Shown here: in pieces, positions 1 to 5,524 of the stretch
Layout of the letters: each line of letters begins with the position of its first letter
Position numbering within the stretch: the stretch's first letter is position 1
From: an uncultured Hungatella sp.
GTDB taxonomy: Bacteria; Bacillota; Clostridia; Lachnospirales; Lachnospiraceae
Reading direction: 5' to 3'
Assembly (NCBI GenBank): GCA_910586845.1
Contig: CAJUJV010000065.1
Coordinates: 1 to 22,375, forward strand
Length of the DNA stretch: 22,375 nt
Translations under genes and position numbers: made by a program
Notes under the pieces: generated by a model
The model's database searches: none
Told to the model about the DNA's origin: nothing
Seen by the model: the letters and a program-made list of their open reading frames with translations, nothing else

Positions 1-44
1 ATGCAATGTTTTGTCCGGGTGCTGTCCGTCCGGCAGATACTTAT

Positions 45-419
45 TTAGATCAGGTCCGACTCCTGTTTCATAAATCTCTTGATGCCCTGAAATGTATCCT
101 CACTGATGATATGTTCCATCCTGCAGGCATCTTCTTCTGCAATCTCAGCGCTGACGCCGCTTACTCTCTGCAGGAATTCTGTCAGAAGCCTGTGACGTTC
201 ATAGATCCCATCTGCTTTTTCCTGTCCCTTGGGTGTCAGTTCGATCTCTCCGTTAAGTTCGACCGTAATATAGCCGTTCTCCCTCAGGATCCCCACTGCC
301 CTGCTGACGCTGGGTTTGCTGAAATTCAGTGCCCTGGCAATATCGACGGAGCGGACCATGCCCTGTTTTTCTTTTAAGATCAGTATGGTCTCCAGATAGT
401 TTTCTCCTGATTCGTACAT
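45..419 (-). CDS. DtxR/IdeR-family metal-dependent transcriptional regulator
   Basis: A 124-residue regulator with an N-terminal winged helix (about residues 21-60) and a helical metal-binding and dimerisation domain (about 65-120). It lacks the SH3-like third domain of long DtxR proteins, so its size is like MntR. Aligned by eye with MntR, the visible ligands are E10, H76, C99, E102 and H103. The CRMEH stretch puts Cys where MntR has Glu, as in the iron-type DtxR/IdeR proteins, and MntR Asp8 is Asn7 here. I therefore infer an iron rather than manganese sensor. The ATG at 419 has an AAGGGG-type ribosome-binding site about 8 bases upstream. It lies next to the feo operon, whose two TTAG...CTAA palindromes resemble DtxR-family operators, so it is the natural candidate repressor. 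I found no copy of that palindrome in its own upstream region. The metal choice is inferred from residues only. Confidence 0.9.
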   Translation of the reverse strand: MYESGENYLETILILKEKQGMVRSVDIARALNFSKPSVSRAVGILRENGYITVELNGEIELTPKGQEKADGIYERHRLLTEFLQRVSGVSAEIAEEDACRMEHIISEDTFQGIKRFMKQESDLI

Positions 420-686
420 GACCCTTCCCCTTTCTGTACCTCTCCTGTTCAGCCTTCCTCCTGCTCTATCCGTGAATATCCCATGAAAGAACGAAAACTG
501 CGGCTTCTTTTATGTTAACACAGAAATCTTTCTCCGTCCAGCCCCTGTCCCGCCCTGCGGGGACAGATCCGTCATCGGCATATTCCTTTCTGACCGCAGA
601 ATCGAGTAAGGAAGACGTTTCCCCTGCTCACCCCGCGGCCCCCGTACCGCCGACAGGCGGTAATACTCCTTTCGGGGCCTGCGCAC
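420..686. other. Gene-free gap with several hairpins between dtxR-like and fur-like genes
   Basis: No convincing gene lies here; the open frames have poor start contexts and resemble no family. The DNA can form a perfect 7-bp stem with a 4-base loop (645-651 with 656-662). This is enclosed by an outer GGCCCC/GGGGCC stem (638-643 with 674-679). A separate 7-bp CTGTCCC/GGGACAG stem lies at 545-551 with 560-566. On the minus strand it would be the leader of the DtxR-type gene. I compared it by memory with TPP, FMN, cobalamin, SAM, Mn (yybP-ykoY), NiCo and T-box consensus elements and saw no match. No clear promoter was found. Confidence 0.4.
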
Positions 687-721
687 AAAAAAGGAACGGC
701 CGCCCCCATGCAGCCGCTCCT
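687..721 (-). terminator. Rho-independent terminator after the fur-like gene
   Basis: An 8-bp stem (693-700 pairing with 713-720, one G-U pair) with a 12-base loop is followed on the minus strand by a run of six T. It begins about 15 bases past the fur-like stop codon and would end the feoA-feoA-feoB-fur transcript. The opposite strand also has a T-rich tail (TCTTTTT), so it may work in both directions. Confidence 0.8.
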
Positions 722-734
722 CTTTTTCCTCTCT

Positions 735-998
735 TTATACGATCACTCCGTCTGTGTCGATATGGTACATATTTTTCCTTTGGATCAGTCCTGTATCCTC
801 CAGGATCTTTATCATCCGGTAGACCGTAGCCATGCCGATGGACGGGTCCTCCCTGGCAGCCTGATAATAGATTTCTTTACAGCTGCAGCACTCGTCTCTG
901 AGGATCACGTCCAGCAGAATCTTCCGCTGGCTGGTGATCCTGCACCCGTTCCGTTTCAGTTCCTGCAAAATATAGGTTTTCTTCTCCTGCACCGACAA
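735..998 (-). CDS. Fur-family protein consisting of the DNA-binding domain only
   Basis: An 87-residue protein matching the N-terminal winged-helix domain of Fur/PerR proteins: GCRITSQRK near residue 18, and the recognition-helix region SIGMATVYRMIKILEDTGLI. It stops where the dimerisation and metal-binding half of a Fur protein (normally about 135-150 residues) should begin. The sequence past the stop encodes no His/Cys-rich remnant in any frame and runs straight into a terminator, so this does not look like a recent frameshift. A Cys cluster (ECCSCKE, about residues 36-42) is kept. The start is TTG at 998 or GTG at 992, after GGGGGAGG; the GTG has the better spacing. It lies 31 bases after feoB, the place of feoC in enterobacteria, where FeoC is also a small winged-helix protein with cysteines. 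The FeoC-like role is inference. Confidence 0.8.
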   Translation of the reverse strand: MSVQEKKTYILQELKRNGCRITSQRKILLDVILRDECCSCKEIYYQAAREDPSIGMATVYRMIKILEDTGLIQRKNMYHIDTDGVIV

Positions 999-1029
999 AC
1001 AGCCTCCCCCTTTCCGGTTTCCTCTATTT

Positions 1030-3084
1030 TCACAGAAGATTTCCCACTATATTGATAAGCAGCGCCACAACATAGGCCGTAGCCATCTGAAATCCCACTG
1101 CTCTCAGAGTCCATTTCCAGGAGCCGTATTCTCTCTTCATAGCTCCCACAGCCGCGAAACAGGGCATACACAGCAGGTTAAATGCCATATAAGAGTAGGC
1201 AGATACCCGGCTGAACACCTCCGTAATTGCAGGGAGAGCTTCCTCCCCGGCCATCACCGCCTCGATGGTCTCTTCGCTGACATTGCCGAAGAGCTGACCG
1301 AAGGTTGCCACGATGTTTTCCTTGGCGATCCAGCCGGTCACCACTCCCACCGATGCCCTCCAGTCTCCAAATCCCAGGGGGGCGAAGATCCATTTGATAC
1401 CGTTTCCGACAGAGGCAAGAAGACTTTCCTCCATACCGCACATGCCGCTGAAATTAAAATTGGACAAAAACCAGATCAGCACTGTGGAAGCAAAGATCAC
1501 CGTTCCTGCCTTTACCGCGAATCCCTTCACCTTCTCCCAGCCGTGGATCACCACACTCTTTACAGTGGGGATCCGATATCTGGGCAGTTCCATGATAAAA
1601 TTGGAAGTTTCGCTCTTAAAGAAAAACCTGTTTAAGATCAGAGCACCCAGGATTGCCACGGCGATGCCCAGCATGTAGATGGAGAACACCACCATGGTCT
1701 GATTGGTGCCGGCAAACAGAGTCGCCGCAAACATGGCATAGATGGGCAGCTTGGCACCGCAGGACATGAAGGGAGTGATCATCATGGTGATCTTCCGGTC
1801 TTTCTCACTCTCCAGTGTTCTGGATGCCATCAGCGCCGGCACCGAACAGCCGAATCCCATAAGCATGGGAATAAAGGAACGCCCGCTGAGTCCGAAGTGG
1901 CGGAAGATCCGGTCCATGACAAAAGCCACTCTCGCCATGTATCCGCTGTCCTCCAGAAAAGACATAAGAAGGAACAATACCAGCACCAGAGGCAGGAAAC
2001 CGAAAACCGCACCGATACCGTCAAGGCAGCTGGCCACCAGGCCCACGGCCCATTCGGAAGCTCCCAGGCCTTCTGCCGCTCCGATCAGCCCGTCGGCCAC
2101 GGCTCCCCATACCTCTTCCACGATCCCTGCCAGATACACGCCCGGGCTGGGAAGATCTGGGATAAACAGAAAATTCTCGCTGAAGGTACAGGCAAACAGA
2201 AGATACATGATCCCTGCGAAGATGGGAAGAGCCAGGATCCGGTTGGTCAGAATCTTATCCAGCTTGTCGGATCTTGTTTCCTGACGGCCTTTTTGGCTTT
2301 TCTCCACACACTCTTTTACCAGTTTGGCAATATATTGATAACGGCTGTCGGCGATCCCTGCCTCCGCATCTCCGCCCGCCGCTTTATTGGCAGCCTTTAC
2401 CAGATCCTCCACGGCCGCCCATTTATCAGACGGAACGGTTCTTTGGATGATCTCGTCATTTTCCAGCAGCTTAATGGCTTTCCATCTGTTTTCTTCCGGA
2501 TCACCGTCTCCCAGGGCATGGGCAACAGATGAGATAGCAGAGACTAACTTCTCGTCAAAACTCTCCGGTTCCCGGGATTTCTGGCGGTTTTCAGCCGTGC
2601 TTACGGCTGCTTCCATCAGTTCCTTCAGACCTTTTCCGGTCCTGGCCGCCACAGGGATCACCGGGACTCCCAGGATCCGGGAAAGCTTCTGACAGTCTAC
2701 CCGGTCCCCTTTTGCCTCCACTTCATCCATCATATTTATGGCCACCACCATGGGGATCCTGGTCTCCATGATCTGCAGTGTCAGATACAGATTCCTCTCA
2801 ATGCTGGTTCCGTCCACAATATTGATGACCGCATCCGGCTTTTCCTTTATTATGTAGTCTCTTGCCACAATCTCCTCTGCCGAATAGGGGGACAGGGAAT
2901 AGATGCCAGGAAGATCCACGATAGTCACTTCCCTGTTCTTCTTATAGATACCGTCTTTTCTCTCCACCGTAACACCGGGCCAGTTTCCCACATGCTGTCT
3001 GGCCCCTGTGATCTCGTTGAATAAAGTGGTCTTGCCACAGTTTGGATTGCCTGCCAGGGCGATTGTTATGCTCATCTTTTTCAT
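1030..3084 (-). CDS. feoB: Ferrous iron transport protein B
   Basis: FeoB of 684 residues, the inner-membrane Fe(II) transporter with an N-terminal G domain. G1 is GNPNCGKT (residues 12-19), G3 is DLPG (57-60) and G4 is NMMD (117-120), followed by the helical GDI-like domain. The C-terminal half is a polytopic membrane domain with the Gate motifs, including GYMARVAFVMDR and MGFGCSVPA with its conserved Cys. Length is normal for a clostridial FeoB. The first ATG (3084) is only one base after GAGGAG; the second ATG, nine bases on (MSITIALAG, 3075), has better spacing and may be the true start. It follows the second feoA by 81 bases; that gap holds a TTAG...CTAA palindrome, so feoB may have its own regulated promoter besides readthrough. 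Confidence 0.97.
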   Translation of the reverse strand: MKKMSITIALAGNPNCGKTTLFNEITGARQHVGNWPGVTVERKDGIYKKNREVTIVDLPGIYSLSPYSAEEIVARDYIIKEKPDAVINIVDGTSIERNLYLTLQIMETRIPMVVAINMMDEVEAKGDRVDCQKLSRILGVPVIPVAARTGKGLKELMEAAVSTAENRQKSREPESFDEKLVSAISSVAHALGDGDPEENRWKAIKLLENDEIIQRTVPSDKWAAVEDLVKAANKAAGGDAEAGIADSRYQYIAKLVKECVEKSQKGRQETRSDKLDKILTNRILALPIFAGIMYLLFACTFSENFLFIPDLPSPGVYLAGIVEEVWGAVADGLIGAAEGLGASEWAVGLVASCLDGIGAVFGFLPLVLVLFLLMSFLEDSGYMARVAFVMDRIFRHFGLSGRSFIPMLMGFGCSVPALMASRTLESEKDRKITMMITPFMSCGAKLPIYAMFAATLFAGTNQTMVVFSIYMLGIAVAILGALILNRFFFKSETSNFIMELPRYRIPTVKSVVIHGWEKVKGFAVKAGTVIFASTVLIWFLSNFNFSGMCGMEESLLASVGNGIKWIFAPLGFGDWRASVGVVTGWIAKENIVATFGQLFGNVSEETIEAVMAGEEALPAITEVFSRVSAYSYMAFNLLCMPCFAAVGAMKREYGSWKWTLRAVGFQMATAYVVALLINIVGNLL

Positions 3085-3091
3085 TCTCCTC

Positions 3092-3109
3092 TTAGTTAGT
3101 TATAGCTAA
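3092..3109 (-). promoter_or_regulatory. DtxR/IdeR-like operator upstream of feoB
   Basis: An 18-base imperfect palindrome, TTAGTTA-N5-AGCTAA on the plus strand, lies 7-24 bases before the feoB start. It shares 13 of 18 positions, including both complete flanks, with the element over the first feo promoter (3664-3681). TTAG...CTAA half-sites are typical of iron-dependent DtxR/IdeR boxes. The binding protein is inferred to be the regulator at 45-419. A TATAAC lies inside it, but I see no good -35. Confidence 0.6.
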
Positions 3110-3165
3110 CCTCCGTGGACAGACAGATGGTTTTCTGCCTCCGGAGGACCGGTCTCTTTCCCGTA

Positions 3166-3387
3166 TTACTGCTCTATCCGTATCCGGGCCGCTTCATCCT
3201 TTCTGAGGCTCAGCTCATACCCCCTCACATTGACCTCTATGGGATCTCCCAGAGGAGCTGTTTTGATCACTCTGATCTCCACTCCCGGAGTTACCCCCAT
3301 ATCCATGATCCTCCTCTTCATGGCGCCTTCGGCGCCCACGGCAGTTACCCGCCCTGTCTGTCCCGGTTTCAGATCTCTCAATGTCAT
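3166..3387 (-). CDS. feoA: FeoA-domain protein (second copy)
   Basis: A 73-residue SH3-like FeoA protein, a cytoplasmic partner of FeoB. Features typical of the family are the opening TLRDLKPGQTGRV, the central RRIMDMGVTPG turn and the closing GYELSLRKDEAARI strand. The ATG at 3387 has AGGAGG 8 bases upstream. An in-frame TTG at 3405 is possible, but its codons are the ribosome-binding site itself, so the shorter form is preferred. It starts 23 bases after the stop of the first feoA. Two FeoA proteins next to one FeoB is a common clostridial arrangement; the division of labour between the copies is not known from sequence. Confidence 0.92.
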   Translation of the reverse strand: MTLRDLKPGQTGRVTAVGAEGAMKRRIMDMGVTPGVEIRVIKTAPLGDPIEVNVRGYELSLRKDEAARIRIEQ

Positions 3388-3410
3388 CCTCTTATCCTCC
3401 TGCAAAATGA

Positions 3411-3626
3411 TCAGTCCTCTACAATGATCCTGTGTGCCAGTCCTCTGTTCAAAGCCACTTTCACACCTTTTACCACAAGGATCATCCCTCCTGCGTTCTC
3501 TCCTGCTACACGGACTTTCTCCCCCCTGATAAAGCCAAGATCCTGGAGATGCCGCTTTAACTCCTCCTGTCCCTTAAAATCGATAATGGTTCTCGTCTCG
3601 CCTTCTATGGCCATGGCTAAAGGCAT
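3411..3626 (-). CDS. feoA: FeoA-domain protein (first copy)
   Basis: A 71-residue FeoA-type SH3-like protein with the family signature around residues 27-37 (LQDLGFIRGEK) and a final GLAHRIIVED strand. The frame stays open upstream to 3674, but the ATG at 3626 follows a strong AAGGAGG ribosome-binding site at good spacing. An upstream start would also sit on the Fur box. It is the first gene of the feo operon: a TTGACA-17-TATGAT promoter, a DtxR-like palindrome and a Fur-box match lie directly in front. It shares little sequence with the second FeoA beyond the fold signature, so the pair is not a recent duplication. Confidence 0.93.
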   Translation of the reverse strand: MPLAMAIEGETRTIIDFKGQEELKRHLQDLGFIRGEKVRVAGENAGGMILVVKGVKVALNRGLAHRIIVED

Positions 3627-3644
3627 ATCGCCGCCTCCTTTTTT

Positions 3645-3663
3645 GATATTGATTATCATTTTC
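3645..3663 (-). promoter_or_regulatory. Fur box in the feo promoter
   Basis: On the minus strand this reads GAAAATGATAATCAATATC. It matches the classical 19-base Fur consensus GATAATGATAATCATTATC at 17 positions, and the two mismatches are placed symmetrically. It starts at about the predicted transcription start and ends 18 bases before the feoA start codon, a typical place for repression. The protein that binds it is unknown; the Fur-like product at 735-998 lacks a dimerisation domain, so a full-length Fur elsewhere in the genome is more likely. Confidence 0.82.
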
Positions 3664-3681
3664 TTAGTTATCATAAGCTAA
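3664..3681 (-). promoter_or_regulatory. DtxR/IdeR-like operator over the feo -10 element
   Basis: An 18-base imperfect palindrome (plus strand TTAGTTATCATAAGCTAA) that contains the TATGAT -10 hexamer at its centre. Its flanks are identical to the element before feoB (3092-3109). Occupation would block RNA polymerase directly. It abuts the Fur box, giving two adjacent but different metal-regulator-type sites. Assignment to the DtxR-like regulator at 45-419 is inference from half-site resemblance and gene proximity. Confidence 0.65.
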
Positions 3682-3698
3682 CATTTGGAAAATGTCAA
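3670..3698 (-). promoter_or_regulatory. Sigma-A promoter of the feo operon
   Basis: A consensus -35 TTGACA (3693-3698), exactly 17 bases of spacer and a -10 TATGAT (3670-3675) on the minus strand. This predicts transcription start near 3663-3664, about 37 bases before the feoA start codon. It is the best promoter match in the window, so strong repression is expected, which agrees with the two overlapping operators. Confidence 0.85.
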
Positions 3699-3734
3699 GT
3701 CCCCCTATTGATAAATTTTTCTCAATAAGGGGAC
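3699..3734 (-). terminator. Hairpin between the MATE gene and the feo promoter
   Basis: A 13-bp inverted repeat with one mismatch (3699-3711 with 3722-3734) around a 10-base AT-rich loop, six bases past the MATE stop codon. On the minus strand it is followed not by a pure T run but by TTGACATTTT, which is also the feo -35. It probably terminates or insulates the MATE transcript, though it is an imperfect rho-independent terminator. Confidence 0.5.
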
Positions 3735-3740
3735 CCCTCT

Positions 3741-5108
3741 CTATGTCTCGGTCTCTTTCTGAGTCCTCTGAAAGATGCCTTTCAACATAAATGCCGCCGC
3801 TATGGCCAGTACCATCTCTGCCGCAGGCTGGGCGTAGGGAAGTCCGTAAAGGGGGAACAGACGGTTCAGGATAAACAGGGCCGGGATCTCCAGGATAATC
3901 TTTCTCATGATGGCAAAGATCAGGGCGTTTTTACCCAGTCCCAGGGCCTGGAACACGCCTACTGCCAGAAAATCCATGTAGATCAGCGGCTGAGCCAGGC
4001 ACAATGCCCGCAAAAATCTTGTTCCGTAAGCCACGATCGTCTCGTTGTCCATGAACAGACGGATCAGTCCGCCGGCAAACACATAGTAGCACGCAGATAC
4101 CGCGATCATGGCCGGGAGCATCAGACGGAGGGCAAACAGGATGGTATCTTTCATCCTCTTGTGGTTCACGCTGGAATAATTGTAGCTGATCAGAGGCATA
4201 ATTCCCTGGGAAAATCCCAGAGCGATCTGGAAAGGCACCATGTTGATCTTCTGAGCAATCCCCATGGAGGCCACCGCATCGGCTCCGTAGGAAGATGTAA
4301 AATTATTCAGGATAGTACTTCCCGTCACATTCAGAAGATTCTGGATAGAGGCCGGGATCCCTACCGCGCAGACTCCCAGGACAATAGCATGCTGAAATCC
4401 GAATTTCCGCGGGTTGATGCTGACAAAAGTATGCTTTCTCTTGACATACAGCAGCACGAAGAAATATCCGCATGCAAAACAGTTGGACAGACAGGTAGCA
4501 AGTCCTGCTCCTGCGGCCCCCATATTCAGCCCCCACGGCAGGATAAAGATGGGATCCAGGATCATGTTCAGCACACAGCCGCTCATGGTTCCCACACTGG
4601 CATGAAGAGACGATCCTTCGGACCGGACGATATAGGCCATGACCACATTTAAGATCGCCGGAGCGGCGCCCCAGTTTACGGTCCATAACATATAATTGTC
4701 CGTCGCGGTTCTGGTCATCTCGTCGGCTCCCAGCATGGTCAGCAGAGGATTTTTAAATATGGTGCACATGAGAGAAAACAGGATCCCGCTGAACAGGGCG
4801 CAGTAGAATCCGAAGGCCGAACTGCGTTTTACGGTCTCATAATCTTTCCTCCCCATGGCCCGGCTCATCATACTGGAAGTTCCAACGCCGAACAGGTTGT
4901 TCACCGCATTAAAGGCCAGAAGCACCGGATAAGCCAGTGTTACGGCCGCATTCTGCACAGGATCGTTGAGCATTCCCACAAAATAAGTATCCGCCATGTT
5001 GTAGATCACCATGACGAGAGAGCTTAAAATCGTAGGAACAGCCAGCTTCGCTATGGCCCGGGGGATGGGCATCTTCTCAAACATCAGTATCTTCTCGTTT
5101 TCTTCCAA
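3741..5108 (-). CDS. MATE-family multidrug/toxin efflux transporter
   Basis: A 455-residue MATE transporter with about 12 membrane segments. The N-terminal motif (MPIPRAIAKLAVPTILSSL followed by MADTYFVG) and the second-half counterpart (VGIPASIQNLLNVTGSTILN) are typical, and length is normal. These proteins export drugs, dyes or metabolites using Na+ or H+ gradients; the substrate is not predictable. The frame is open to an ATG at 5180. The TTG at 5108 with GAAAGGAG about 9 bases upstream fits better, because the longer form would begin with hydrophilic residues upstream of the predicted promoter start. It is transcribed alone, divergent from the lysine-riboswitch gene. Confidence 0.93.
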   Translation of the reverse strand: MEENEKILMFEKMPIPRAIAKLAVPTILSSLVMVIYNMADTYFVGMLNDPVQNAAVTLAYPVLLAFNAVNNLFGVGTSSMMSRAMGRKDYETVKRSSAFGFYCALFSGILFSLMCTIFKNPLLTMLGADEMTRTATDNYMLWTVNWGAAPAILNVVMAYIVRSEGSSLHASVGTMSGCVLNMILDPIFILPWGLNMGAAGAGLATCLSNCFACGYFFVLLYVKRKHTFVSINPRKFGFQHAIVLGVCAVGIPASIQNLLNVTGSTILNNFTSSYGADAVASMGIAQKINMVPFQIALGFSQGIMPLISYNYSSVNHKRMKDTILFALRLMLPAMIAVSACYYVFAGGLIRLFMDNETIVAYGTRFLRALCLAQPLIYMDFLAVGVFQALGLGKNALIFAIMRKIILEIPALFILNRLFPLYGLPYAQPAAEMVLAIAAAFMLKGIFQRTQKETET

Positions 5109-5151
5109 ATAAAACAGCTCCTTTCTCCAGTCTTTTTTAGGCAATGCAAAA

Positions 5152-5180
5152 ATTCTACCACGGTTTGACAGAAAATACAA
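5152..5180 (-). promoter_or_regulatory. Promoter of the MATE gene with an inverted repeat
   Basis: On the minus strand TTGTAT (5175-5180), 17 bases, then TAGAAT (5152-5157) preceded by TGG, which serves as an extended -10. An imperfect inverted repeat, TTTGACAG at 5164-5171 facing CTGCCGTCAAA at 5181-5191, spans the -35 and could be an operator for a regulator not present in this window. Confidence 0.55.
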
Positions 5181-5197
5181 CTGCCGTCAAATTCCTC

Positions 5198-5226
5198 TTT
5201 TCTTTTTCCCAAAACCATGGTAGAAT
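5198..5226 (+). promoter_or_regulatory. Probable promoter of the lysine-riboswitch transcript
   Basis: A -10 TAGAAT (5221-5226) preceded by TGG (extended -10), with only a poor T-rich -35 at 5198-5203. The 12 bases ending in this -10 are an 11/12 inverted copy of the -10 region of the divergent MATE promoter (5152-5163). The start would be near 5233, about 20-30 bases before the aptamer. Confidence 0.5.
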
Positions 5227-5254
5227 AGGGAACCGGTAATAAACAACCGCAAAC

Positions 5255-5425
5255 CGTAACATGATAGAGGTGCAGAATTCAAGAGTATCAGGACAGAAGA
5301 GGCCGGACCGCCGTTTCCTGAGAAAGGGGATTTCTGCCGAAGGGTCTTTTGGCCGGTCCGGCCGGAGGTTCTGGGACGACGCATAACATGCGGCGTACTG
5401 TCACATATGTGGAGCGCTATCTGTA
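5255..5425 (+). promoter_or_regulatory. Lysine riboswitch (L-box) aptamer
   Basis: The conserved L-box core blocks occur in order: GATAGAGGTGC (5263-5273), TTCAAGAGTA (5278-5287), GAGAAAGGGGA (5320-5330), GCCGAAG (5337-5343) and the closing GCGCTATC (5414-5421). GATAG at the 5' end pairs with CTATC at the 3' end to form P1, extended by ACA/TGT with one bulge. Block order, spacing and total length agree with the aptamer before Bacillus lysC. With lysine bound, the downstream terminator (5456-5495) is expected to form and switch off the transporter gene. Confidence 0.93.
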
Positions 5426-5455
5426 CTGCAGGATCCCTCTGATCTGACCGAAACT

Positions 5456-5495
5456 ACACCACAGACGCTGCACTGCCGCTGTTTGTGGTGTTTTT
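5456..5495 (+). terminator. Riboswitch-controlled transcription terminator
   Basis: An 8-bp stem ACACCACA/TGTGGTGT (5456-5463 with 5484-5491), with possible further pairing in the 20-base loop, merging into a TTTTT run. It lies between the lysine aptamer and the ribosome-binding site of the transporter, as in terminator-type L-boxes. A short TGCAG (5427-5431) after the aptamer can pair with CTGCA (5468-5472) in the loop and may be part of the antiterminator. Confidence 0.8.
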
Positions 5496-5524
5496 ACATT
5501 CTATCATAACAAAGGAGAACGATC

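Noticed and set aside
1..44. Possible terminator after the DtxR-like gene
   Set aside because: Only a 4-5 bp CCGG-based hairpin with no T run on the minus strand.
420..686. T-box, cobalamin or other known riboswitch before the DtxR-like gene
   Set aside because: Some GGCGGTAC-like and GGGGAAAC-like pieces are suggestive, but the conserved blocks of these classes are missing or in the wrong order, so only an unassigned structured gap is reported.
735..998. Frameshifted fur pseudogene
   Set aside because: No continuation of the Fur C-terminal domain was found in any frame after the stop, and a terminator follows within 15 bases; a natural short protein is more likely.
5187..5384. A 65-codon minus-strand open frame
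   Set aside because: It falls on the lysine riboswitch and its promoter, whose RNA motifs explain the sequence far better.
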